A stretch of 64,000 nucleotides of DNA from Fibrobacter sp. UWB10 (lineage in GTDB: Bacteria > Fibrobacterota > Fibrobacteria > Fibrobacterales > Fibrobacteraceae): positions 124,001 to 188,000 of the forward strand of contig NZ_FXUE01000004.1 in NCBI RefSeq assembly GCF_900182935.1. The letters are read 5' to 3'. The notes beneath the pieces are model-generated. The model was not told the DNA's origin, did not search any database, and saw only the letters and a list, made by a program, of their open reading frames with translations. Shown in pieces: positions 16,846 through 25,453 of the stretch. A program made the translations under genes and the position numbers. The stretch's first letter is position 1; every line of letters begins with the position of its first letter.

Positions 16846-18669
16846 ATGTTTGGCTTAAAAAAATACTCGTTCGGCGGGGCTATCGCCCTTGCTTTTTGTG
16901 GTTTGGCCTCTCAGGCTTTTGCGCATCCTGACAGCTTGGTGCTTACGCCCCCGCTGGGGTGGAACAGCTGGAACGTGTTCCACGAAAACATCAACGAAAA
17001 GCAGATTCAGGAAATCGCCGATGCCATGGTGTCTTCTGGCTTGAAGGACGCGGGCTATATTTACCTGAACCTCGACGACAACTGGATGGATACCAAGCGC
17101 GATGCGCAAGGCAACCTCCAGAATAATCCGAAAACCTTCCCGAGCGGCATGAAGGCCATTGCCGATTACGTGCATGCGAAGGGCCTTAAGTTCGGCCTTT
17201 ACGGCGACCGCGGCAAACGTACTTGCCACCATTACAACAGCAAATGGGATAGCCAGAGCGGTTCCAACGGTCACGAAGAACAGGATGCCAAGAAACTCGC
17301 CGAATGGGGTGTTGACTACTGGAAGTACGACAACTGCGATTCTGACCCGAATACCCAGGAAAAAGATTACACCGCTATGTCTAAGGCTCTCCGCAATTCC
17401 GGACGCGACATCGTGTTCAGCATTTGCATGTGGGAATACAAGGAGTGGATGCCAAAAATTGCGAACCTCTGGCGTACCACTTTCGACATTGGCCCTGAAT
17501 GGATTTCGACTTCTTGGTATCGCGGCGTCTACGAAATTATTGATGCCAACAACAAGTACTGGCAGATTGCAAAACCCGGCCACTGGAATGACCCGGACAT
17601 GCTCGAAGTGGGCAACAGGGGGCTCTCTTACGAAGAACAGCGCTCCCAGATGACGATGTGGTCCATTATGGCGGCTCCCATCATGATCAGTTCCGATGTT
17701 CGCAGCATGAGCAACGAAACCAAGGAACTCTACCTGAACAAGGACATGATTGCCATCAACCAGGATTCTTTGGGCGTTCAGGGACACCGCATCTCTGACA
17801 AGCAAGGCAAGCAGGTCTGGACCAAACCCTTGAAGAATGGCGACCTTGCCGTGGCACTCCTCAATAACAACAATTCTACCCAGACTGTGGAATGCAACTT
17901 TGCAGACATTGGCGTAGAAGGCGAAGTGGAAGTTCGCGATGCCTGGAAAAAGAAGGATTTGGGCCCGCTTTCGCACGTTTCTATCGAACTTCCGGCTCAC
18001 GGCTCGGCACTCCTCCGCTTGGTTTTAAAGCCGGTTCCGCGCGCTCCGTTCAAGGGCGAAGCTCTCGCTATTCCGGGCAAGATCGAAGTCGAAGATTTCG
18101 ACATTAACGGCGTGGGCCAGGGCAATACCACCTATAACGAAAGCGATACCGAAAACCATGGCGATTCTGACTATCGCCCGGGTACCGGTGTCGACCTTTA
18201 CAAGAAGGCGTCTGGCATCATTGTCGGTTACAACCAGGCGGGCGAATGGCTTGAATACACCGTGAAGGTGGCAAAGACCGGAACTTACACGATGAACGCC
18301 TCCGTGGCTTCTGCCAACAGCACGTCAAGCTTCAAGCTCTCCATGGACGGCAAGGACATTACCGAAGAAATCGCAGTGCCTGCAGCAACCGCCGGTGAAG
18401 ACAACTATGACGAATACAATACGGTCGAAGCCAAGGTGAGCCTCACCGAAGGCGAACACGTTCTCCGCTTTACGGTTACCGGCGACTGGATGGACATTGA
18501 CTATATCGAGTTCTGCGAGGGCGAAACCTGCAATACCACGGGCCTGCACAAGGCAATCCCCGCGGCTGTGCGCAACACCAATTCTCCGCGTCTCTTGAAG
18601 AAGGGCAATGCCGTGTTCATCGAAAAGAACGGCAAGCGCTTTGACCTGACGGGTCACCGCATCAAGTAA
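16846..18669 (+). CDS. GH27 alpha-galactosidase with CBM6 and C-terminal tail
   Basis: A 607-aa secreted enzyme. ATG 16846 is preferred over GTG 16837 and ATG 16840 because TGGAG at 16833-16837 is well spaced to it and neighbouring proteins also begin MFG. The signal peptide is AIALAFCGLASQAFA. The GH27 barrel covers about residues 25-300: PPLGWNSWNVF, nucleophile Asp162 in YWKYDNC, and acid/base in HWNDPDML. A C-terminal beta domain follows to about 395. CBM6 lies at about 408-556 (IPGKIEVEDFDINGVG). The short tail (565-607) ends RFDLTGHRIK, a different ending from most neighbours but shared with the GH5 enzyme at 25454. It removes alpha-galactosyl side chains of xylan or galactomannan. Confidence 0.92.
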   Translation: MFGLKKYSFGGAIALAFCGLASQAFAHPDSLVLTPPLGWNSWNVFHENINEKQIQEIADAMVSSGLKDAGYIYLNLDDNWMDTKRDAQGNLQNNPKTFPSGMKAIADYVHAKGLKFGLYGDRGKRTCHHYNSKWDSQSGSNGHEEQDAKKLAEWGVDYWKYDNCDSDPNTQEKDYTAMSKALRNSGRDIVFSICMWEYKEWMPKIANLWRTTFDIGPEWISTSWYRGVYEIIDANNKYWQIAKPGHWNDPDMLEVGNRGLSYEEQRSQMTMWSIMAAPIMISSDVRSMSNETKELYLNKDMIAINQDSLGVQGHRISDKQGKQVWTKPLKNGDLAVALLNNNNSTQTVECNFADIGVEGEVEVRDAWKKKDLGPLSHVSIELPAHGSALLRLVLKPVPRAPFKGEALAIPGKIEVEDFDINGVGQGNTTYNESDTENHGDSDYRPGTGVDLYKKASGIIVGYNQAGEWLEYTVKVAKTGTYTMNASVASANSTSSFKLSMDGKDITEEIAVPAATAGEDNYDEYNTVEAKVSLTEGEHVLRFTVTGDWMDIDYIEFCEGETCNTTGLHKAIPAAVRNTNSPRLLKKGNAVFIEKNGKRFDLTGHRIK

Positions 18670-18698
18670 TTTGCTACTCCAAAATACTCCTAAGAAAA

Positions 18699-18731
18699 AG
18701 AGGCTCCGCTAGCGATAGCGGGGCTTTTTTT
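18699..18731 (+). terminator. Rho-independent terminator
   Basis: CCGCTA pairs with TAGCGG around GCGA, extended by flanking pairs, then seven T. It ends the GH27 gene. Confidence 0.85.
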
Positions 18732-18801
18732 ATGCGTCTCACTCGCGTTGTTGTCGCGTTTTGTTGGCATCGTTTTTGCGACTTGATTACATCTTTGACT
18801 A

Positions 18802-18867
18802 TTGAAATTTCTGCAAAGGTATTTGGCTTTGAAGGGGTGAAAATCGTTGGTGCAAGATATAATTTTA
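18802..18867 (+). promoter_or_regulatory. Degenerate regulon-like site and -10-like element of the GH127 gene
   Basis: TTGAAATTTCTGCAA (18802-18816) keeps TTGA and CAA ends only. Its centre (18809) is 51 nt before TAATTTTA at 18860, the same spacing as the strong sites. The start codon is at 18903. Confidence 0.4.
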
Positions 18868-18902
18868 TAAAGGATAAATTGGTTTAAAAAGGATGGTATA
18901 AG

Positions 18903-21587
18903 ATGTTTGGAATCAATACAAAAAAAATCGCTTGCGTTACCCTTGCTGTGGTAGGAGGTCTCGTCACTCAAGGGTATTCGCAAGACGTTCTTTATCCTGA
19001 TATGTTCGCGTTGAACGAAGTTCAACTGCTTGACGGTCCGTTAAAAGAACGCCAAGACTTGAACGTAGAAACCCTGCTGAGTTACGACGTGGACCGCCTT
19101 CTGGCGCCGTTCTACGAAGAAGCGGGCATGCGGCCGAAAGCATCCAAGTTCCCGAACTGGGCTGGTTTGGACGGGCATGTGCTCGGGCATTACCTGAGTG
19201 CACTTGCGATGCATTACGCCGACAATGACGACATTCAGGTTAAAGAACGGTTGGAATATGTCTTGAAAGAACTCAAAACCATTCAGGACCAGAATTCCAA
19301 GGACAATAACTTCAAGGGCTACATTAGCGGCGTGCCCAACGGCAAAAAGATGTGGCTCAGCATGAAGAGCGGAAATGCCGGCGCCCAGAATGGTTATTGG
19401 GTGCCGTGGTACAACATTCACAAGCTTTACGCGGGCCTGCGCGATGCCTACATTTATGCAGGCTATGAACAGGCTAAGACCATGTTCTTGGCTCTTTGTG
19501 ATTGGGGCCTTACAATTACGGGCGGCCTCAACGATTCCAAGATGGAATCGATGCTCGGCACGGAACATGGCGGCATGGCCGAAGTCTATGCCGACGCCTA
19601 CGCGCTCACCAAACAAGACAAGTACTTGAAAGAGGCCAAACGCTGGTCGCACAAATGGCTTTTGAACGCCATGTCTGCAAACAACGATAACCTTACGAAC
19701 GTGCATGCGAATACGCAGGTGCCGAAAGTCGTGGGCTTTGCGCGCGTTGCCGAACTCACTAACGATGCGACCTATGTAAAGGGCTCTGAATATTTCTGGG
19801 ACCGCGTGGTCAACAAGCGCAGCATCGCTATCGGCGGCAACAGCATTTCGGAACATTTCCCTTCTTTCGATAATCACAAAAAGTATGTGGAAGAGCGCGA
19901 AGGACCGGAATCTTGCAACACCTACAACATGCTCAAGCTCACGGAACGCCTGTTCAATATGGACCATAGTGCCAAGCAGGCGGATTTCTATGAACGCGCA
20001 CTCTTTAACCATATTTTATCCACAATACATCCAAAACATGGCGGGTACGTGTACTTCACTCCTGCACGTCCCCGCCATTACCGCGTGTATTCCAAGGTGA
20101 ATGCAGCCATGTGGTGCTGCGTGGGTTCGGGCATGGAAAACCCGGCCAAGTACAACCAGTTTATTTACACCAAAGACGGCGACAAACTTTACGTAAACCT
20201 CTTTGCTGCATCCATTTTGAATTGGAAGGCGAAGAACGTGCAAATCAAGCAAGAGACCGCATTCCCGAAGGGTGAAAGTTCCAAGTTCACCGTTACCGGC
20301 TCCGGCTCTTTCGACATGCAGATTCGTCACCCGTACTGGGTCAAGGAAGGCGAATTCAAGGTGATCGTGAACGGCGATACCGTGGTCAAAAAATCGGACC
20401 CGTCGAGCTACGTGTCGGCCGGAAAATCTTGGAAGAGCGGCGATGTGATCGAAGTGCTTTACCCGATGTACACGCATGTCGAAGAATTGCCCAATGTGTC
20501 TGATTACGTGGCGCTTTTGCATGGCCCGATCGTGCTTTCTGCAAAAACGGGAACCGCAAACCTGAACGGCCTCGTAGCCGATGACGGTCGCTGGAGCCAT
20601 ATTGCCTCGGGTGCGCTGGAATCCCTCGATCAGGCTCCTATGCTCGCAAGCAAGAAAGAAGATATCCCCTCGAAGCTTGAACCTGTAAAGGGCGAACCGC
20701 TGCACTTTAAGGCCCCGTACCTGTTCGCAAACAAGAAAGACGGCGGCTTGCTTCTGGAACCCTTCTACGAAGTGCATGACGCCCGTTACATGATGTATTG
20801 GATGGTGCTTACGGACCCCTCGATTCTGGAACGCCTGAAAAAGGAACAGGAAGAAGCCCTGGCGCTCGACGAAAAGACGGTTGACAAGGTGGCTCCTGGT
20901 GAGCAACAGCCTGAAGTGGATCACCAGATGAAGACCGAAAATACGACCTCTGGTACGGCAAACGGTGAATTCTACCGCGACGCAGGTAAGTGCAATGCGG
21001 GCGACGGTGGCATGATCAGCTACGTGCTCGAAACCAATAGCGAAGATTCCTTGAGCCTGATGGTTCGCTACTGGGGCAACGAATCCTGCTCGCGCACCTT
21101 TGATATCATGATCGATGGCGAAAAGCTTGCGACCGAAAGCATCGAAGGCAAGTGGAACAAGAAGGAATTCGTGAACGAAGTCTATGCGATTCCCGATGCC
21201 ATGGTCAAGGGCAAAAAAGAAGTCCGCGTGACGTTCAAGGCGGGTGCCGGCAACATGGTGGGTGGCCTTTATGGCGTGCGCCTGCTGCGCAACAAACCCA
21301 AGCCGGAACCGACGACGAATATTGCGGCCAAGGTGAAATCTTCGCTCAACTTGAAGGCCCGCGTTTACGGTGGAGAATTGCAGATTGATGCCGGAACCGC
21401 GCTTTCGCAGGGCTATACCGCCAGAATTTTCAGCATGAACGGTCGCTTAGTAAAATCGCAGGCGCTTGCGGCGGGGCAATCCAGCTTCAGCATCGGCCTT
21501 GGCGACATGCAAAACGGCATGTACATTTTGAAGATCCAGCGCGAAGGCTTTAGCTACGGCACGACGATTTTCAGAAAAAACCGATAA
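18903..21587 (+). CDS. GH127-type beta-L-arabinofuranosidase with T9SS-like tail
   Basis: An 894-aa secreted enzyme; AAAAGGA precedes ATG 18903 and the signal peptide ends near GYSQ. The (alpha/alpha)6 domain of the GH127/DUF1680 family covers about residues 35-540 (LLDGPLKERQDLN, GHYLSALAMHYA, HGGMAEVYADAYALT). The zinc-cysteine centre is visible: Glu336 and Cys338 in ESCNTYNM, and Cys405-Cys406 in MWCCVGSGMENP. By alignment with the characterised Bifidobacterium enzyme, Cys405 is the nucleophile. About residues 680-800 look like a DUF6805-type beta domain. No CBM6 is present. The tail (about 815-894; YTARIFSMNGRLVKS, QNGMYILKIQ) is the most classical Por-secretion tail in the window. It probably removes beta-L-arabinofuranose; a related family with the same fold (GH146) is an alternative. 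Confidence 0.88.
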   Translation: MFGINTKKIACVTLAVVGGLVTQGYSQDVLYPDMFALNEVQLLDGPLKERQDLNVETLLSYDVDRLLAPFYEEAGMRPKASKFPNWAGLDGHVLGHYLSALAMHYADNDDIQVKERLEYVLKELKTIQDQNSKDNNFKGYISGVPNGKKMWLSMKSGNAGAQNGYWVPWYNIHKLYAGLRDAYIYAGYEQAKTMFLALCDWGLTITGGLNDSKMESMLGTEHGGMAEVYADAYALTKQDKYLKEAKRWSHKWLLNAMSANNDNLTNVHANTQVPKVVGFARVAELTNDATYVKGSEYFWDRVVNKRSIAIGGNSISEHFPSFDNHKKYVEEREGPESCNTYNMLKLTERLFNMDHSAKQADFYERALFNHILSTIHPKHGGYVYFTPARPRHYRVYSKVNAAMWCCVGSGMENPAKYNQFIYTKDGDKLYVNLFAASILNWKAKNVQIKQETAFPKGESSKFTVTGSGSFDMQIRHPYWVKEGEFKVIVNGDTVVKKSDPSSYVSAGKSWKSGDVIEVLYPMYTHVEELPNVSDYVALLHGPIVLSAKTGTANLNGLVADDGRWSHIASGALESLDQAPMLASKKEDIPSKLEPVKGEPLHFKAPYLFANKKDGGLLLEPFYEVHDARYMMYWMVLTDPSILERLKKEQEEALALDEKTVDKVAPGEQQPEVDHQMKTENTTSGTANGEFYRDAGKCNAGDGGMISYVLETNSEDSLSLMVRYWGNESCSRTFDIMIDGEKLATESIEGKWNKKEFVNEVYAIPDAMVKGKKEVRVTFKAGAGNMVGGLYGVRLLRNKPKPEPTTNIAAKVKSSLNLKARVYGGELQIDAGTALSQGYTARIFSMNGRLVKSQALAAGQSSFSIGLGDMQNGMYILKIQREGFSYGTTIFRKNR

Positions 21588-21589
21588 AA

Positions 21590-21739
21590 TTGAGAACATT
21601 TCGCGGAATTTGAGAACATGAATTCTGCGGAATGCTTGGTTTTGCGCTTAATTCTGTTAAATTTTAGTTAATTTAGGATATTTTGCTAATATAGAACTAT
21701 ATTTACCATATAAAATTTGAGAACATTTTAAAAGTTCTC
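21590..21739 (+). promoter_or_regulatory. Control region of the fibro-slime gene: three TTGAGAACAT repeats and a hairpin
   Basis: TTGAGAACAT occurs at 21590, 21610 and 21717. GAGAAC (21719-21724) and GTTCTC (21734-21739) form an inverted repeat that ends about 12 nt before the start codon, close to the ribosome binding site. No TTGAY-N5-RTCAA site is present, so this gene is controlled differently from the hemicellulases. Confidence 0.45.
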
Positions 21740-21751
21740 CGGGATGGATAT

Positions 21752-24700
21752 ATGGTAAATTGGGTGAATAAGTTCAAAATGGCGGCCTTGGCCGCCGCTT
21801 TGGGCACAGGCGTTGCCTCGGCAGAAAAGACGGTGGTGTTTTTTACGCCGTGGTCGAATACCAATGCAGTCTTGTTCATGAACGGCGATTCCGTGGCGAC
21901 AATGACTGCGCTTGACAATTATTGTGGCTGGTTCAAGGCGACCGTCGACGCTCCCGAAAAGAATTTCAACGTCTACTTCAAACAGACCGTTGGCCTGAAT
22001 TACGTGGGTGCCGAAGGCATGGTGACCGAAGAACCCATGACCGCGGGCGAAATTTCGCTCGATTCCGTGGCCGCGCTTTCGGACACCATTTGGGTGCAGG
22101 GCTACAAGACCGACGTTCCGGCGCAGTTTTCGAGCTACCCTGGCGTACTCGGCGATTGCCCGCTCAAAAAAATTCCCGTGACCGTTTATGACTGGTTGCA
22201 CGGTACCAAAGGCGACGGCAACGGCAGCGGCAAAAATGGCGACCCCGCAAACGGTGTCAGTGCCGACTTTGGTTCGGGCGGATGTTCCGGCAAAGACAAG
22301 GCTGTGACAGGCATGGTCGAATACAACCTCGGCGAAAACGGAGTCCCCGTGCGCGCAGATCCGTTCCCCGAAAAATGCAAGATTACGGAACATCTCGACA
22401 GTTGGTTTTTGTCCGAAGTCATCGCCAAAGACGACGAAGGCAACGAATACACCAACATGACTTGCCGCGACCTTTATGTGTCTATGGACGACGAAGGATT
22501 TTGGCTTGCCGAAGTTTCCAAAGACCAGATTTCTAAAGGCAACGAGGCCAATTCGGACGGCATGTTCCTGCTGGACGATTTTGAATTTCTCGACGAAGCG
22601 AAAACAGTTCCGAACCCTTATTACGACCAACTGAAGGGAACAAAAATCGGAAAGCATAACTTCGGTTATGCCGCAAAAATCCAGGCGACGTTTGAATACG
22701 TTCCGGGGCAGTATTTTGATTTTTACGGCGACGACGATGTGTGGGTATTTATCGATCACCGCCTGGCGGTAGACATTGGTGGGCAGCATGGCCAGGTGGC
22801 GGGCGCTGTGGATCTCGATACCATCGGGCAGAATACGGGCGACAAACTTGTTCCCGGCAAAATCTATGACTTCCATATTTTCTATGTGGAACGTCATACG
22901 GGCTCTTCGAATTTCCGCATGCGTACCTCGATTGATTTGCAGGTCGATGCGTCAATCTTCTTGTCGTCGGACAATCGCGACGGCGGCACCACATACGAAG
23001 TCTGGCAGATAAACAAGAAGAACAAGCTTTCTTGCAACTTTGATGCAAATTCAACCGAGCTCGATACGACCGGTGGCGTGTCTACCTTCAAGCTTACGGG
23101 TGGAAACCTCGCAGGGCCAGAAATTCTGGGCATTGGCACCCATTACGAAGGTATCAAGATTACGAGCGATTCGACGTTCTCCATTGACTCTGCAGCGATT
23201 GTTTCTAGCTTTGCGCTTGCCCCCGGCCATTACTTTTTAGAGATCACGCTCAAAGCGGATCCGAGTCAAATGGTGAAGGTCGAAATTACGGTGCCCTCTT
23301 ATTCTGTGCCGAGTGTTGCGTTTGCAAAAGAAGACTGGACGATTCTCGGTAAAGAGGTTTCGGGCGACACCGCCCAAATTGGCCCCTGGGCGTATGCGAC
23401 TTACCAGGTGAACATTACCTTCTTTGAAGAATGGGCGAAGGTCAACAATTACAACCGCAAGATTAACCTTTCTTTCTCGAACCCGGATATCGATATTTTA
23501 GATACGGTGGGCGGCAAGAAAATCAATGCCGTGACTCTCGACGAAAACGGTCGCGCCACGTTCTACGTACATGCGAATTCCCCTGTGTCGGGCGTGAACC
23601 TTACGGCCAAGGGCGCTGCAGCGGGTGTTTCGGTGTGGAGTAACTTGAAATTTGCCGAACCGCCTGCACCCCGTGTAGAACGCGCTATTGTGGTAGATAG
23701 AAACGGTGACGGCCGTGCAGATAGTTTGTATGTGCATTTCGAACGTTCTATCAAGGGCAGTAGTCAACTTGATTCAATCCAGTTTACTTTTGGCGAATCG
23801 TTCCAACCGACATCGAAATTCAAGGTGATAAACGAAACCGATATCGTGATTACGGCTGAAGACATGACCGGCGAAGGTTGCAGCAAGAGCGTTTGCGGCT
23901 TTGGCAGCAGGCAATTTACGGGCGATGCGTCCGGTGTTTACACAGGGACTTTGAACAATTGGTTCACCTACAAAAACGAAGGCGAAGTAAGCAACTTCTA
24001 CATCGAAAATGAACCGGTAAGCGATGGCGTTGGCCCTATTGTTCTTGCGGCTTCGAAAACCGAAAGCAAAGACGGAAGCAGAATCTTGAACATTACCTTT
24101 AGCGAAGCGATTACAGATGAATCCAGGTCCGCCTTTGCCGAGATGTTTGAATTCACCTGCATACGTTCGGGCTCGAATCAGGTGCCCGAAAAGCCTGTAT
24201 TGCAGAGCGGTTTGGGCGCGCAAATGATGCTGGTTTATGCCGTAAGCGAAATGGATGCGGTGCTCCCGAATGCCGGAGACATGATCCGCTTTGCGCCTCG
24301 CGGCTCTGCTCGTGATTTGGTCGGCAATGCGCCACATGCCGAAAACCCGTGGGTCGTAATTACCGGAAACCAGGATCTCGGCGTAGAAAATCCAGGCGTT
24401 GTCGCTCTTGGCGAAGACCCGTACGACATCATCAAGAACAATTCCGTAACGCAGCCGAAGCTCATTACGGGCACAACGCAGACTGCCCAGCAGATAGCGG
24501 ATTCCTTGGGCGTGCAAGGGTCGCTTCTTGATTTCGATATCGCAAAAATCATGGTGGAACAGACGAAAAATGCGGTCGATGCTCTTGAAATCTTTGTCAA
24601 GTCGCGCATCGGGAGCGAAACCGATTACGACACGACTATTACGAGCATTAGCGAACAAGAAGCGCTTGCGCAATTGTTCAACGATATCCGCGTGAATCTG

Positions 24701-25342
24701 TTAGACACGTCGTACGGATTTAGCGAACAGACCATCAATGGAATCTTGGACGGCTCAATTACTGAAGAAAACTACAAGAACTTTGTGGGCGAACAGGAAC
24801 TTGGCGTGATTGCGACCATGACCGAAGCCAATATCGATGCAAGCCGCGACACGACCATTACCATAGGCGGCGTTACAACGGTAACTCAGGGCGACATGTT
24901 CGAATTGATTCGCAGCGGAAAATTGGATGCCGAACTCGCCGAGGCGGGGGTGAGCGAAAAACTGGTCGAGGCGATCAAGCGGGGCGATGTGACCGAATAC
25001 AACCTCGAAGAATACCGCAGCGGCGAAAAGACGGTTGTGGCCGACAATGCAGTGGAACTTTACTACCGCACGCATTATTTTAGCCAATTTGGCCAGTATG
25101 TGGGCGGAACGTCGGGTTCCATCAAGTGTTCCGACAAAGAAGTGTACGGCGACGAAGGCTGCCTCAAAAACAAGGGTAAAGTGTTCCTGGCCTGGAACAT
25201 GCGCTCCAAAAACGGGCGTTTGGTGGGTACAGGCGTCTATATTGCGCGTCTCGAAGTCAAAATTGTGGTAGACGGCAAGAATACGGTGCACCGCACGCAC
25301 GATTACCTATGGGGCGTACGCCGCGGAAAATCGGGTTTTTAA
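21752..25342 (+). CDS. Fibro-slime domain surface protein (1196 aa)
   Basis: A large exported protein; GGGA precedes ATG 21752 and the signal peptide is KMAALAAALGTGVASA. An N-terminal beta domain (about 26-135) is followed by the fibro-slime domain at about 145-405: VYDWLHGTKGDGNG, FDFYGDDDVWVFIDHRLAVD, and KIYDFHIFYVERHTGSSNFR. This PA14-like domain is known from F. succinogenes proteins found in cellulose-binding fractions. Several Ig-like or beta-sandwich segments follow to about 870, then a hydrophilic alpha-rich part (about 900-1110). The C-terminus (VFLAWNMRSKNGRLVGTGVYIARLE) looks like a FlgD-Ig/T9SS-type ending. It probably helps adhesion to plant cell walls. It lacks catalytic motifs, CBM6 and the regulon site. 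Confidence 0.85.
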   Translation: MVNWVNKFKMAALAAALGTGVASAEKTVVFFTPWSNTNAVLFMNGDSVATMTALDNYCGWFKATVDAPEKNFNVYFKQTVGLNYVGAEGMVTEEPMTAGEISLDSVAALSDTIWVQGYKTDVPAQFSSYPGVLGDCPLKKIPVTVYDWLHGTKGDGNGSGKNGDPANGVSADFGSGGCSGKDKAVTGMVEYNLGENGVPVRADPFPEKCKITEHLDSWFLSEVIAKDDEGNEYTNMTCRDLYVSMDDEGFWLAEVSKDQISKGNEANSDGMFLLDDFEFLDEAKTVPNPYYDQLKGTKIGKHNFGYAAKIQATFEYVPGQYFDFYGDDDVWVFIDHRLAVDIGGQHGQVAGAVDLDTIGQNTGDKLVPGKIYDFHIFYVERHTGSSNFRMRTSIDLQVDASIFLSSDNRDGGTTYEVWQINKKNKLSCNFDANSTELDTTGGVSTFKLTGGNLAGPEILGIGTHYEGIKITSDSTFSIDSAAIVSSFALAPGHYFLEITLKADPSQMVKVEITVPSYSVPSVAFAKEDWTILGKEVSGDTAQIGPWAYATYQVNITFFEEWAKVNNYNRKINLSFSNPDIDILDTVGGKKINAVTLDENGRATFYVHANSPVSGVNLTAKGAAAGVSVWSNLKFAEPPAPRVERAIVVDRNGDGRADSLYVHFERSIKGSSQLDSIQFTFGESFQPTSKFKVINETDIVITAEDMTGEGCSKSVCGFGSRQFTGDASGVYTGTLNNWFTYKNEGEVSNFYIENEPVSDGVGPIVLAASKTESKDGSRILNITFSEAITDESRSAFAEMFEFTCIRSGSNQVPEKPVLQSGLGAQMMLVYAVSEMDAVLPNAGDMIRFAPRGSARDLVGNAPHAENPWVVITGNQDLGVENPGVVALGEDPYDIIKNNSVTQPKLITGTTQTAQQIADSLGVQGSLLDFDIAKIMVEQTKNAVDALEIFVKSRIGSETDYDTTITSISEQEALAQLFNDIRVNLLDTSYGFSEQTINGILDGSITEENYKNFVGEQELGVIATMTEANIDASRDTTITIGGVTTVTQGDMFELIRSGKLDAELAEAGVSEKLVEAIKRGDVTEYNLEEYRSGEKTVVADNAVELYYRTHYFSQFGQYVGGTSGSIKCSDKEVYGDEGCLKNKGKVFLAWNMRSKNGRLVGTGVYIARLEVKIVVDGKNTVHRTHDYLWGVRRGKSGF

Positions 25343-25349
25343 CTTTCCA

Positions 25350-25414
25350 TTGACATTATGTCAAAAGAATCTCCTTTTAGGGGGTTCTTTTTTTTCGTTT
25401 AAAAGGTAATTTAT
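25350..25414 (+). promoter_or_regulatory. Regulon site G and -10-like element of the GH5 gene
   Basis: TTGACATTATGTCAA (25350-25364, centre 25357) is a perfect palindrome. TAATTTAT begins at 25407, 50 nt from the centre, the only spacing that is not 51. The start codon is at 25454. Confidence 0.75.
25366..25396 (+). terminator. Rho-independent terminator
   Basis: AGAATCTCC pairs with GGGGGTTCT (two G-T pairs) around TTTTA, followed by eight or more T. It ends the fibro-slime gene and lies just after regulon site G. Confidence 0.8.
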
Positions 25415-25453
25415 AATCAGGTTGTTTGAAAGGTGGAAAAGGAAGGTGTTCTT

